From Rhodospirillaceae bacterium (GTDB lineage Bacteria; Pseudomonadota; Alphaproteobacteria; JAEUKQ01): DNA of 64,000 nt. The DNA lies in NCBI GenBank assembly GCA_016722635.1, contig JADKIX010000003.1:434001-498000 (forward strand), given 5' to 3'. Made by a program: the position numbers and the translations under genes. Each line of letters starts with the position of its first letter. Position 1 is the stretch's first letter. Under the pieces are notes generated by a model that saw only the letters and a list, made by a program, of their open reading frames with translations, was not told the origin of the DNA and made no database searches. Below are positions 1-9,213 of the stretch, piece by piece.

Positions 1-978
1 TTCTTCGGGAACATGGTTGGCAACAGGCGCAAAGGATCAAAATTTCTGGGGATGCGTCTTTCCGGCAATATGAACGGTTACACCTTGCGAATCGGCAGTC
101 CGCCATGTTAATGGATGCCCCGCCACCCAAGGAAAGGATTGATCATTTTCTAAAAATTGCCCAAATACTTCATAAAATGGAGATATCTGTCCCAGAGATC
201 TTGGCCGTTGATCTGCAACAAGGCTTTATCATCATGGAAGATTTGGGAGATAATACCTACACCCGCTTACTGCAAACAGGCTATGAAGAAAAAAATTATA
301 TCAACTTGCCTGCGATCTTTTGATCCATATCCGTCATCATTCTGATCCCCCATCCTAGCGCAGTTATCACCTTTTGATTTAAATAAAGTGTTGCGCGAGG
401 TTCAAGTTTTTACGGAATGGTATTGGCCAATGATTCATAAAACCCCTATTCCTGCAGCCACTCTGCAAGAATATGTTGAAATTTGGCAACATATTTTCCA
501 AACAACCGCATCCCCGCATCAAGTATTGACCCATTTTGATTTTCATGTGGATAATTTGATGGTTCTGCCCCATAAACCCGGCATAAAAGCCTGTGGCTTG
601 CTTGATTTCCAAGATGCCGTCCAAGGGCCTGCCATGTTTGATTTGATGTCTTTAATTGATGATGCCAGGCGGGATGTGGGCCAGGCTTTAGGCACGCAGC
701 TTATTCACAGATATCAATCAGCCTTCCCCCAAGACCACCGGGAAGAATTTGATGCCAGTTATGCGCTTTTTGCGGCCCAGCGGCATACGCGCATTCTGGG
801 CACCTTCGTCAGGCTTTTCAAACGGGATACCAAACCCGGTTACCTGCAATTTATCCCAAGGGTCTGGAAACAGTTGGAATCAGCCTTGGATTATCCCTCC
901 TTACTACCTTTAAAAAATTGGTTTGCAGGCCATTTTCCTGCAAAAATAAGACATAACCCCTTAAGCTTGAAAGCCTAG
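1..978 (+). pseudogene. amgK: AmgK-like sugar kinase (APH family), two frameshifts, 5' end cut by window
   Basis: Aminoglycoside-phosphotransferase-fold kinase. In Pseudomonas the family member AmgK phosphorylates the anomeric OH of MurNAc/GlcNAc during peptidoglycan recycling and feeds MurU, which is encoded just downstream here. The N-terminal part (from base 3, third frame) has the family pattern GDASFRQYERL and IIMEDLGDNTYTRLL. The C-terminal part (first frame, to 978) keeps the catalytic HFDFHVDN loop and the LLDFQDAVQGP metal loop. Between them the frame changes twice. Adding one A to the A7 run at 289-295 gives KKLYQLACDLLIHIRHHSD, and adding one C to the C5 run at 347-351 then gives PPILAQLSPFD, restoring one family-like protein. 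The gene is therefore disrupted by two single-base deletions, or the assembly is wrong in two homopolymers. The true start lies just left of the window. Confidence 0.82.
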
Positions 979-986
979 CATATATT

Positions 987-1721
987 ATGATGACCCAGTC
1001 ACCTGTCATACGTACCGCCATGATTTTAGCCGCAGGCTACGCCACCCGGTTACGGCCCATATCAACCCATATGCCCAAAGCCATGGTTCCCATTTTGGGA
1101 AAACCCATTCTCGGCTATATCCTTGACCGCTTAAAAGAAGTCAATCTTGAAGAAGTGGTCATTAACAGCCATCATTTGGCAGACCATTTACACCAATATC
1201 TTGCCCGTCAAACCGGTATTAAAATCACCCTAAGCGAAGAAAAAGAAATTTTGGAAACAGGCGGCGGGGTCAAACAAGCATTGCCTTTGCTGGACAACCA
1301 GCCTTTTTATGTCATTAATGGCAAAATTATTTGGTTTAATGCCAGCCATAACGCCTTGCGGCATCTTGCCGGGCAGTGGGATGATACCAAAATGGATGTT
1401 TTGCTTTTATTGCAACCGGTAATCAAGGCGGTTGGGTATCACGCGGCCGGGGATTTCCATTTATTTGCAGATGGCACCGTAAAGCGCCGGGAGGATGGGG
1501 AGGTAGCCCCTTTCGTTTTCAGCGGCATCCAAATTATCCACCCAAGATTATTTGACACAAGCCCTACAGGGAAATTCTCCTTGAATGTCTTATATGATCA
1601 AGCGATTGCCAACCAACGTTTATATGCCGTCCGGCATGACGGTGAATGGTTGCATGTCAGTACGCCGCAAGATATCAAGGAAGTTGAAAATTACCTAAAA
1701 ACCAAGCATCGGAACGGTTAA
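987..1721 (+). CDS. murU: MurU-like MurNAc-1-phosphate uridylyltransferase with altered active site
   Basis: Sugar nucleotidyltransferase (NTP_transferase fold, 244 aa). It would convert MurNAc-1-P to UDP-MurNAc in the recycling route that bypasses de novo UDP-MurNAc synthesis. Seen: MILAAGYATRLRP near residues 12-24, MPKAMVPILGKPIL, LETGGGVKQAL, and C-terminal EVAPFVFSGIQIIHPRLF. Two conserved positions are altered. The usual G-x-G-T-R nucleotide loop reads GYATR (Gly to Ala at residue 19). The usual NGD, whose Asp binds Mg, reads NGK (Lys113, codon AAA at 1323-1325). It begins 8 bp after amgK, so the two form one transcription unit. Two adjacent ATGs (987, 990) could start it. Family assignment is secure; activity is doubtful. 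Confidence 0.8.
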   Translation: MMTQSPVIRTAMILAAGYATRLRPISTHMPKAMVPILGKPILGYILDRLKEVNLEEVVINSHHLADHLHQYLARQTGIKITLSEEKEILETGGGVKQALPLLDNQPFYVINGKIIWFNASHNALRHLAGQWDDTKMDVLLLLQPVIKAVGYHAAGDFHLFADGTVKRREDGEVAPFVFSGIQIIHPRLFDTSPTGKFSLNVLYDQAIANQRLYAVRHDGEWLHVSTPQDIKEVENYLKTKHRNG

Positions 1722-1742
1722 AAAATTGAACCCATTGACGGC

Positions 1743-4712
1743 ATGACCTTATATTATACCCCACCCGGTTATTCCTCGATCCAATTACTGGCGGATTATA
1801 TTACCGATGAGACGAAGAATGACCCCTTGTCGATGGCCAAGGCGATTATTTTTCTGCCTAACCGGCGTTCTTGCCGCTTTTTACAAGCAGCGCTTTTGGA
1901 AAAAACCCCTAGCGCTGCCGCGATCCTTTTGCCAAGAATTTTGCCCATCTCTGATGTGAAAATTGATACGCCCATTCCCGGATTATTGCCAAATTTCTTA
2001 GCCACAAACCCCTGGAAACCCGCCTTATCTAAGACACGCCGTGAATTTTTATTGGCGCGCTTAATCCGGCAAGGGGGATTTACGGCAGTCGGCAGCCATA
2101 ATGTGCGACATTCTTTACGTTTGGCCCGTTCTTTAGTGGGATTCTTGGAAGAAACCATCAACTTTCGGACCGATCTCAGCGAACTTGAAAATATTGTTGA
2201 TAGCGATTATGCAGAACATTGGCAGAAAACCTTAGTTTTCTTAAATATTATCCGGCAAGCTTGGCCCCAAATTCTGGCCGATGAAGGGGCCATAAACCCC
2301 GAAGAATTGCATCAACAAGCGTTGGAAAGCCTTTGCCACCTATGGCGTACCGTGCCGCCAGCGGATCCGGTAATCGCGGTGGGCATCACCCACACAGATC
2401 CCCTGATCCTGCAACTATTATCCGTGATTGCCCGTTTACCCAAGGGGGTGATTTTATTTCCTGCGATTGATCTTTTGGCCAGCCCTGGTTTACAGCAAGA
2501 AATCCGCCAAGACCCTACCCATCCCCAATATAAAATCCTTAAAATAATGACTTATTTGAAGCAGGATATAGCTTTAGTGCAGCCCTGGCCATCCGCCCCC
2601 CCTATACCGCATGCAGAAGGCCGTCATCAATTGCTGCATTTGGCCATGCGTTCATCTGCCTTGATTGGGGATTGGTATCATGAAACCAATCATATTCCAG
2701 CCACATCTTTGGAAAACATCCAATTAGTTGAATGCCCAGGGCTGCGGGAAGAAAGCCAGGTGGTTGCCTTAATCTTGCGTGCGGCCTTGGAAAACCCGGA
2801 TCACCGCCGGATTGCCCTCATCACCCCTGATCGTAGGTTAGCCCTGCAAGTCGCCATTGAATTAAAGCGTTGGCATATCAATATTGACGATTCGGCTGGC
2901 CAATTCCTGCATCAAACCGTCATCGGTAAATATTTGCGGCTGACCGCTCAAATGTTTAATCCCAATCAAAAAACTGCTTCGTTTCTAGCCGCTTTGAAAC
3001 ACCCTTTTAGCCATGCCGGACGCAACCGCCAGATGTTCCTGACTATCATTCGGCAAATTGAAATAAAATTTTTGCGCCAGAATTTTCCTGCTAATCTGGC
3101 CATGCTTTTGGAAAGGTGCCGGGAGAAAAAAGAATACAGGCGTTTATTGCCGCTTTTAACACTGCTGCACCAGCAATCCGCGGCCTTTGCCGATTTATTT
3201 AAAGAGCCTTTGGTCAGTTTCAAAAAACTGGTTAAAATTCATTGTGCATTTGCGGAATGGTTAGCTAGTACCCCCGAACAATCAGGTGCTTCTTTGCTTT
3301 GGAAAAATGAAGAAGGGGAAACAGCCGCCCAAGTGATTGCCGATATCTTAGAGGCTGATCAAAATGACCTGCTCATTGCACCCGAACAATATGCGGATAT
3401 TTTAACCGATTTCTTGAAGGAGAAAACGATCTATCCAAAAATCGGCTTCAATCCCAGGCTGTTTTTATGGGGGGTATTGGAGGCGCAATTACAACAGGCT
3501 GATGTCGTCGTCCTGGCGGGGCTTAATGAAGAAAAATGGCCGCCAACCATCCCCTCAAACCCTTGGCTTAACAGCCGTTTTCGGCAGCAATTGGGCTTGC
3601 CGCCGTCCGAGGAAATGATTGGGGCTTCCGCTTTTGATTTTATTCAAAATTGTTACGCCCGAAAAGTATATTTAACCCGGTCGATTAAGCTGGATGGCAC
3701 CCCCACCCGCCCATCCCGCTTTATCCAACGCCTCCAGGCTTTGGCCAAAGCCAGGTTCGGCATGGATATCCCCAAAGGCGATTGGCTGAATTGGCAACAA
3801 CAGCTGATTGAACCTGTCACACCCGTTAAAATCCCCAGGCCGCATCCCTGCCCTGCTTTCGAACAAAGGCCGCTTAAAATAGCAGCGACCGATATGGAAA
3901 TATTGCTGCGCAACCCTTATGAATTTTATACAAAACGCATCCTACGGTTAAAACCTTTATTGGGGTTAAGAATGGATCCCCAAGCACGGACCCGTGGAAT
4001 CCTTATCCATCATATCCTATATGAATTTAATCGTCTTTATCCCCAACAATTACCCAAAGCGGCAGAAAAACGTTTCTATGAGCTGGCCCAAGATTCTTTT
4101 GCCCCTTACTTAAAAAACCCCCAAATATGGGCCTTCTGGTGGTTGCCTTTTCAACCGGTGCTGGCATGGCTGTGGCAAACGGAATATGAAAATCGTCCTA
4201 CCATCAAACAGGTTTTTTGTGAAAGTGAAGGGTCTATCGTCCTATCAATTGGCAACCAATCCCTTACCCTTCATGCCCGTGCTGACCGGATTGACTGGCT
4301 TAACAATGATCAATTACGGATCATCGATTATAAAACTGGCAAAATCCCTTCAAAAACCCAAATCGTCGAAGGGGAAGCCTGCCAATTGCCGATTGAATTA
4401 TTAATTGCCGAAGCTGGCGCTTTCAAATCGATCCCCGCCAAAAAAGTCCAGGAATTAACCTTTTACCAATTAGGCAGCCAATTTAAAAATGATCCGATGT
4501 TGTCACTGGATCCCTATGAACTGCCAATCCGGGAAAACCTAACGGCAAAATTACATCAAACCTTAAATTATTATTACACAGTCCCCACTTCAACTTACGA
4601 ATTCCCCGTTAACCAACCTGATTCTGCCTTATTATTACCTTATCAGCATTTGGCCAGGTTCGATAGTTGGAATTCCGGATCCCAAGGATTAGGTGCAGAT
4701 AGTGATGAATAA
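1743..4712 (+). CDS. addB: AddB subunit of AddAB helicase-nuclease
   Basis: Double-strand-break repair protein AddB, alphaproteobacterial type (989 aa). With AddA it resects DNA ends for RecA loading, the role RecBCD plays in enterics. The N-terminal half is a degenerate UvrD-like helicase without a Walker A; it starts with the AIIFLPNRRSCRFLQ block typical of this subfamily. The C-terminal third is a RecB-family nuclease: DMEILLRNPYEFYTKRILRLKPL near residue 720, then the catalytic stretch DRIDW...RIIDYKTGKIP and the QLPIELLIAEAG block near 860-900. The start follows murU by 21 bp with no strong Shine-Dalgarno sequence. The stop lies 12 bp before addA, consistent with co-expression of both subunits. 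An antisense open frame inside it is a shadow. Confidence 0.95.
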   Translation: MTLYYTPPGYSSIQLLADYITDETKNDPLSMAKAIIFLPNRRSCRFLQAALLEKTPSAAAILLPRILPISDVKIDTPIPGLLPNFLATNPWKPALSKTRREFLLARLIRQGGFTAVGSHNVRHSLRLARSLVGFLEETINFRTDLSELENIVDSDYAEHWQKTLVFLNIIRQAWPQILADEGAINPEELHQQALESLCHLWRTVPPADPVIAVGITHTDPLILQLLSVIARLPKGVILFPAIDLLASPGLQQEIRQDPTHPQYKILKIMTYLKQDIALVQPWPSAPPIPHAEGRHQLLHLAMRSSALIGDWYHETNHIPATSLENIQLVECPGLREESQVVALILRAALENPDHRRIALITPDRRLALQVAIELKRWHINIDDSAGQFLHQTVIGKYLRLTAQMFNPNQKTASFLAALKHPFSHAGRNRQMFLTIIRQIEIKFLRQNFPANLAMLLERCREKKEYRRLLPLLTLLHQQSAAFADLFKEPLVSFKKLVKIHCAFAEWLASTPEQSGASLLWKNEEGETAAQVIADILEADQNDLLIAPEQYADILTDFLKEKTIYPKIGFNPRLFLWGVLEAQLQQADVVVLAGLNEEKWPPTIPSNPWLNSRFRQQLGLPPSEEMIGASAFDFIQNCYARKVYLTRSIKLDGTPTRPSRFIQRLQALAKARFGMDIPKGDWLNWQQQLIEPVTPVKIPRPHPCPAFEQRPLKIAATDMEILLRNPYEFYTKRILRLKPLLGLRMDPQARTRGILIHHILYEFNRLYPQQLPKAAEKRFYELAQDSFAPYLKNPQIWAFWWLPFQPVLAWLWQTEYENRPTIKQVFCESEGSIVLSIGNQSLTLHARADRIDWLNNDQLRIIDYKTGKIPSKTQIVEGEACQLPIELLIAEAGAFKSIPAKKVQELTFYQLGSQFKNDPMLSLDPYELPIRENLTAKLHQTLNYYYTVPTSTYEFPVNQPDSALLLPYQHLARFDSWNSGSQGLGADSDE

Positions 4713-4724
4713 TAGGAACCATCC

Positions 4725-7700
4725 TTGCAACAAAAAGCCTTCCATGATCAGCGGCAAGCCTCCGACCCGCAGGCATCTGCCTGGGTATCCGCCTCGGCAG
4801 GCACGGGTAAAACCAAAGTATTAACAGATCGGGTTTTAAGGCTGTTGCTGGACGGCACCAAAGTTTCAACCATCCTTTGTTTAACTTACACCAAAGCGGC
4901 CGCATCCGAAATGGTCAACCGTATATTGGAACGGATGCTAGCATGGGTGGTGAACGGCCAGGAATTTTTGGAAAAAGATTTAATGCAACTTTTGGGGGTT
5001 GCGCCTGCCAAAGCCGATATTGTCAGGGCCCGGCAGCTTTTTTTCCAAGTTCTTGATGATCCCATTGGCTTGCAAGCCTCCACCATGCATTCCTTTTGTC
5101 AAAGCTTGTTAGAAAGATTCCCACTGGAAGCAGGTATCTCCCCAGGTTTTCAGGTGATGGAGGAAACCGAGGCAAAACTTCTCGTGAAACAAGCCCTTGA
5201 AGATACGCTGCAGGAAATCCGTGAGACTGCGCGGCCAGATTTACGGCAAGCCCTTCATCAGGTAACTAGCCAATATAGCTGGCCCGCTTTTATCGACATG
5301 ATGGGTATGCTGCGGCAAAACAATCGCTTTTTCCATCAATTGTTGGATGAGCATCAGAATGTTGAAAATGTCGTTAATATCCTCAAGCACCAAGAAGGCA
5401 TAGAAAATTTGGGGGATAGCGAATTGATCCGCCAAGAATTTTATAAAAAAACCAAGGAACGTCTAAAAAAGCATGGGATCAAAAGCGATTTTTCAATTTC
5501 TAAAACAACATTTGGTAAAACAGTTGAAAAGATCCAGGAATGGGTTGCGCGTGCAAGCGGTACCAGCCATCACCTGCAACAATATGTAGCGATTTTCTTA
5601 ACCAAAGAAGAAACACCCCGCAAAGAACTGGAAAAAATAGACGCCAATTCCGCAGAGGGCGCATTCATCCATGGCGAAATCCAAGCATGCGTCCAATATC
5701 TGTCCGTTATCAGGGCAGAACAATGGATCGGTAAAATCAGTAATTTGCTGGTGATTTATCAACATTTTGATACCCATTATCAATTGATCAAAAGACGAAA
5801 CCTAAGCCTTGATTACCAAGACTTGGTCCGTTTGGTCAGCCGTTTTCTGCTTTCCACCCAGAATGTTTCCTGGGTTTTATACAAACTGGACAATCATATC
5901 AACCATGTTTTACTGGACGAAGCCCAAGATTCAAACAGTGAGCAATGGCAAATGATTGAAACCTTGGTTCAGGAATTTTTTGCCGGGCGCGGGCAACGCC
6001 AAGATAACCGGACGGTTTTTGCCGTGGGCGACGTGAAACAATCCATCTATGGTTTTTTGCAGGCAGAACCAGCTGAATTTTTAAAAGCCAACCACCGCTT
6101 TCACCAATATACACAACAGGCTGCCAAAAAATGGCGAAATGTGGATTTGGACATATCTTTCCGTTCGACCAAAGCCATCCTAGAGGTTGTGGATGCCGTC
6201 TTCACCCAACCCCAATCTTTGATGCAACAGCAGGGATTTAAGATCAATCATATCCCGAATCGGCAAGAAGCCGGGGGAATCGTTGAATTATGGCCCATGC
6301 TTCAATCTAAAAATCCCCTTAATGGTGCGGAAAATGCGGACATCGTCCTGGCCCAGGCCATCGCCCGCCGGATTAAGAAAATGCTTTCAGGCGAGATGTT
6401 GGCGTCCCAAGGTCGTCCCATCCAAGCACGGGATATCATGATTTTGGTGCAAAGGCGCAAACCTTTAACCAGCATTTTATTAAATGCCCTGCGCCAACAA
6501 GAAGTTCCCGTAGCAGGTGTTGATCGATTGGCTTTGAAAGAAAATATGGGGATTAATGATTTGGTGGCTATCGGAAAATTTTGTCTGCTGCCGCAAGATG
6601 ATTTCAATTTGGCGATTGTATTAAAGGGGCCTTTGGGCCGCCTCACGGAGGAGGATTTGCTTGATTTATGTCATGGCCGCTCCTCCTCGCTCTGGCAGAA
6701 CCTGAAACAGAAAAAACGGGATCATCCCCCCTATCAGCCTATACATGAAATGTTGCTAAGCCTGCTCAGCACCGTTGATTATCAGCGCCCCTACCATTTT
6801 TATATAAATATTCTAGACCATTTGGGCATGCGTTCAAAACTTCTGGCCGAACTAGGAACAGATATTCATGAGGCGATTGATGAATTTTTGCATTTAGCAC
6901 TTAATTTTGAAGAGCAAGGTATTGGTACTTTACAAGAATTTATTGACCATTTAGAGGAAAGTGATGCCGAGATTAAACGCGATCTTGAACAACCCATCTT
7001 GGATCACGTCCGCTTAATGACCATTCATGGGGCGAAAGGCTTGCAGGCGCCTATCGTTTTTCTGGCCCAAACCTTATTTGTTAATAATCTTTCAAGCCAA
7101 ATTTTTTGGGATGATCAGAAGCCTTGCCCCCTTCCTATTATGGTACCTGGTAAAGGCCAGAATACGGAATGGCAAAATAGGGTGCGCGAAAAAATGGATG
7201 CAAAGATACTCGAGGAACAAGAACGTTTATTATATGTGGCCATGACCAGGGCTGAAGACAGGCTATATATTGGCGGCTCGATGACCACCACAAAATCAAG
7301 AAAAAATTGGCATGATTTTATCCGCAGCGGCATGGAGAAAATAGCAAGTTCATTTGACTTAAGCCAATCGGATGCAGATTGGCCAGCATCCGGTTTAGGG
7401 TTAAGGATTGATTGCCCGCAAACTATCCCTTTACTTGCGAAGGCGCCCCCTGCACCGGTTTTGGCAAATTCCTTGCCGGTTTGGTGGAAAAAACCGATTG
7501 TGGAAAGAAACAGCCCGGTTGCCACTATGCTGCCCAGTGGGGAACAGCAAAGCCATTTGATTAGCCCCTTATCTGAGGACGGCAAACAATCGGTTTATTT
7601 AAGGGGACAGATTATCCACCAATTACTGCAAATGGCCGAACAGCAACCACCAGCCGATTTTCAAGAAACGGCCAAACAGTTTCTGGCGCGGGCGGTTTTT

Positions 7701-8117
7701 GCCCTTCCCATCAGACAACAACAAGAAATATTGCATCATATTCATCACTTGCTCGGCAGTCCTTTATGGCAATCGTTACGTATGGCCGAGAATTTATATG
7801 AAGCACCGATTCAAGGGTTCATCCCTAAAAAATCAGGGGAAAGGGTACATATCACCGGACGCATTGATCGGTTGGCTATCTTTGATAAAGAAATATGGAT
7901 TATGGATTATAAGACCCATCATGCCCTGCCCCGGTCAATTGCCGATGTTCCAGCTGAATATTTCCGGCAAATGGCCATTTATCGATCATTGATTAGCCAA
8001 ATATATCCCCCCGATATCTATCCCCCTAGCCAGATTCGCTGTTTTTTGTTATGGACAGCAAAACCCTTGCTGATGGAACTGGAAAATGATCTACTTAATA
8101 CCTACATCATCCATTGA
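4725..8117 (+). CDS. addA: AddA helicase-nuclease subunit
   Basis: UvrD/RecB-family helicase plus nuclease, 1130 aa, catalytic partner of AddB. Helicase motifs in order: Walker A SASAGTGKTKVLTDRV (about residue 23), Ia LCLTYTKAAASEM, II HVLLDEAQDSNSEQW, III VGDVKQSIYGF, IV SFRSTKAIL, V LMTIHGAKGLQAP, VI LLYVAMTRAEDRLYIG. The C-terminal nuclease has GRIDRLAIF followed by IWIMDYKTHH and FRQMAIY. Motif III lacks the usual Gln after SIYGF (Leu instead), a small variation. The start is TTG, chosen because TAGGAACC provides an AGGA Shine-Dalgarno about 8 bases upstream and the protein then begins directly with the conserved Q-x-x-A-S-D-P region. It sits 12 bp after addB and 37 bp before trxA. Confidence 0.96.
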   Translation: MQQKAFHDQRQASDPQASAWVSASAGTGKTKVLTDRVLRLLLDGTKVSTILCLTYTKAAASEMVNRILERMLAWVVNGQEFLEKDLMQLLGVAPAKADIVRARQLFFQVLDDPIGLQASTMHSFCQSLLERFPLEAGISPGFQVMEETEAKLLVKQALEDTLQEIRETARPDLRQALHQVTSQYSWPAFIDMMGMLRQNNRFFHQLLDEHQNVENVVNILKHQEGIENLGDSELIRQEFYKKTKERLKKHGIKSDFSISKTTFGKTVEKIQEWVARASGTSHHLQQYVAIFLTKEETPRKELEKIDANSAEGAFIHGEIQACVQYLSVIRAEQWIGKISNLLVIYQHFDTHYQLIKRRNLSLDYQDLVRLVSRFLLSTQNVSWVLYKLDNHINHVLLDEAQDSNSEQWQMIETLVQEFFAGRGQRQDNRTVFAVGDVKQSIYGFLQAEPAEFLKANHRFHQYTQQAAKKWRNVDLDISFRSTKAILEVVDAVFTQPQSLMQQQGFKINHIPNRQEAGGIVELWPMLQSKNPLNGAENADIVLAQAIARRIKKMLSGEMLASQGRPIQARDIMILVQRRKPLTSILLNALRQQEVPVAGVDRLALKENMGINDLVAIGKFCLLPQDDFNLAIVLKGPLGRLTEEDLLDLCHGRSSSLWQNLKQKKRDHPPYQPIHEMLLSLLSTVDYQRPYHFYINILDHLGMRSKLLAELGTDIHEAIDEFLHLALNFEEQGIGTLQEFIDHLEESDAEIKRDLEQPILDHVRLMTIHGAKGLQAPIVFLAQTLFVNNLSSQIFWDDQKPCPLPIMVPGKGQNTEWQNRVREKMDAKILEEQERLLYVAMTRAEDRLYIGGSMTTTKSRKNWHDFIRSGMEKIASSFDLSQSDADWPASGLGLRIDCPQTIPLLAKAPPAPVLANSLPVWWKKPIVERNSPVATMLPSGEQQSHLISPLSEDGKQSVYLRGQIIHQLLQMAEQQPPADFQETAKQFLARAVFALPIRQQQEILHHIHHLLGSPLWQSLRMAENLYEAPIQGFIPKKSGERVHITGRIDRLAIFDKEIWIMDYKTHHALPRSIADVPAEYFRQMAIYRSLISQIYPPDIYPPSQIRCFLLWTAKPLLMELENDLLNTYIIH

Positions 8118-8154
8118 ATATATTATTGAACCACAAACGATCAAAAGGTGCCTT

Positions 8155-8475
8155 ATGTCAACCATCAGAACAACCGATTATAATTTTCAGAAAGATGTTT
8201 TGCAGTCCAGCAAGCCCGTACTCGTGGATTTTTTTGCGGATTGGTGCGGCCCTTGCAAGGTCATTGCCCCCGCTCTTGAAGACATTGCAACCCAGTTAAA
8301 AGAAAAATTGACTATTGCCAAGATCAATATCGATGACAATCCCAATACCCCGCAAAATTATGGGGTGCGTGGTATACCGACCTTAATGCTGTTCAAAAAT
8401 GGCCAAGTGGCCGCCACAAAAGTTGGTGCCATGCAGAAAACAAAATTATTAGAATGGATTGAATCAGTCCTCTAG
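8155..8475 (+). CDS. trxA: Thioredoxin
   Basis: Classical 106-aa thioredoxin, a cytoplasmic disulfide reductant. Active site WCGPCK inside VDFFADWCGPCKVIAP (about residues 25-40), cis-Pro loop RGIPTLMLFKNG, C-terminal KTKLLEWI. The ATG at 8155 is preferred over an upstream in-frame ATG at 8086, which lies inside addA, because AAAAGGTG supplies a Shine-Dalgarno 5-6 bases away and the family starts there. addB-addA-trxA is a common alphaproteobacterial order. An 8-bp hairpin (8489-8509) follows the stop and may be a weak terminator. Confidence 0.96.
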   Translation: MSTIRTTDYNFQKDVLQSSKPVLVDFFADWCGPCKVIAPALEDIATQLKEKLTIAKINIDDNPNTPQNYGVRGIPTLMLFKNGQVAATKVGAMQKTKLLEWIESVL

Positions 8476-8476
8476 C

Positions 8477-8505
8477 TTGACCAAAACTATGGATTTTTCT
8501 TAAAT
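8477..8505 (+). promoter_or_regulatory. Possible promoter of the 85-aa exported protein gene
   Basis: TTGACC (8477-8482) and TTAAAT (8500-8505) are separated by exactly 17 bases, about 30 bp before the ATG at 8538. The -10 overlaps a small hairpin (ATGGATTT/AAATCCAT, 8489-8509), so the same bases could instead end trxA transcription. Tentative. Confidence 0.3.
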
Positions 8506-8537
8506 CCATTCAATATCAAATTTTTATACATTTGAAG

Positions 8538-8795
8538 ATGTTAGAGATCAATATTTCAAGCAATCCTTTGAAATCACGCCTAGGGATTAAATTTTTATGG
8601 GGTTTATTTTTGATTGGATATTCATTTTTGACGATGGAAACTATTGCTATGGCCGACAGCATGATCGACAGCGACAGAGTAATCCGTATAGATGATAGAA
8701 ATATGTCAGAACCGATCGGTATCTATTTTGACAAACATGCGGCCATATATTTCCTAAAACGCGATGATCCTCATTTTGTTTCCTATCCCTATTAA
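8538..8795 (+). CDS. Small predicted exported protein, unknown function
   Basis: 85 aa from ATG 8538; a TTG two codons upstream is an alternative. I do not recognise a family. The N-terminus has a basic stretch (SRLGIK) followed by a hydrophobic segment (FLWGLFLIGYSFL) and a plausible signal-peptidase I site after AMA (AMA|DS). This would release a mature peptide of about 45 residues, rich in Asp and Arg (DSDRVIRIDDRN), with a C-terminus ending DPHFVSYPY. It is monocistronic, with a possible promoter just upstream and a gene-free stretch downstream. No upstream Shine-Dalgarno is obvious. Coding status rests on the signal-peptide architecture, so confidence is moderate. Confidence 0.5.
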   Translation: MLEINISSNPLKSRLGIKFLWGLFLIGYSFLTMETIAMADSMIDSDRVIRIDDRNMSEPIGIYFDKHAAIYFLKRDDPHFVSYPY

Positions 8796-8893
8796 GGAAA
8801 AGCCAAGCAGAAAAAACCTTGGTTCGCTTTCGTTTTAATGTTTACGGCCAATTCTTAACATTCGTTGAGGCCGACCATCCCTAAGCACAAATT

Positions 8894-8929
8894 AAAAACC
8901 CCTGTTGGCATAGCCAAAACAGGGGTTTT
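8894..8929 (-). terminator. Intrinsic terminator, probably for the 26-aa mini-gene
   Basis: Perfect 12-bp inverted repeat AAAACCCCTGTT (8895-8906) / AACAGGGGTTTT (8918-8929) with an 11-base loop that contains a nested GGC/GCC. Read on the reverse strand it ends in TTTTT and lies about 40 bp after the stop of the mini-gene at 8971. On the forward strand it ends in only four T, so it may also work for the exported-protein gene. Confidence 0.8.
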
Positions 8930-8970
8930 GAGAAGATCTCTCTAAAAACAATTACTTGCTTTCAGAAAAA

Positions 8971-9051
8971 TTACTTCTTTTTGCCACCGGCTGGTGCGCT
9001 CGGCTTTGAAGTCGGAGCTGGCTTACCGGCTGGCTTTTGATTCTTATTCAT
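8971..9051 (-). CDS. 26-residue basic Pro/Ala/Lys-rich mini-protein, unknown
   Basis: ATG at 9051 to TAA at 8971. The product begins MNKNQKPAGKPAP and ends APAGGKKK: about a quarter Lys, many Pro, Ala and Gly, no acidic or hydrophobic bulky residues, so it should be disordered and strongly cationic. It carries real gene signals: AAGGA sits about 10 bases before the ATG (AAAGGATAAAGAAAAT-ATG), and a strong intrinsic terminator follows 40 bp after the stop. It lies 160 bp downstream of folC on the same strand. No family is recognised; a nucleic-acid- or ribosome-binding role is only a guess from the charge. It would be missed by normal length cutoffs. Confidence 0.6.
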   Translation of the reverse strand: MNKNQKPAGKPAPTSKPSAPAGGKKK

Positions 9052-9213
9052 TTTCTTTATCCTTTTATAAAATCGCCCCACAATGGTGCGATAAGTTCAA
9101 TGTATCCTACCCTGCTATCGAATAAAACGGCAAATTATATGGTTATTCATCAAAACTGATGAATAATTCGATAATTATTTCTTGCTTTATTTCGGCATAT
9201 ACATTATAATCAC

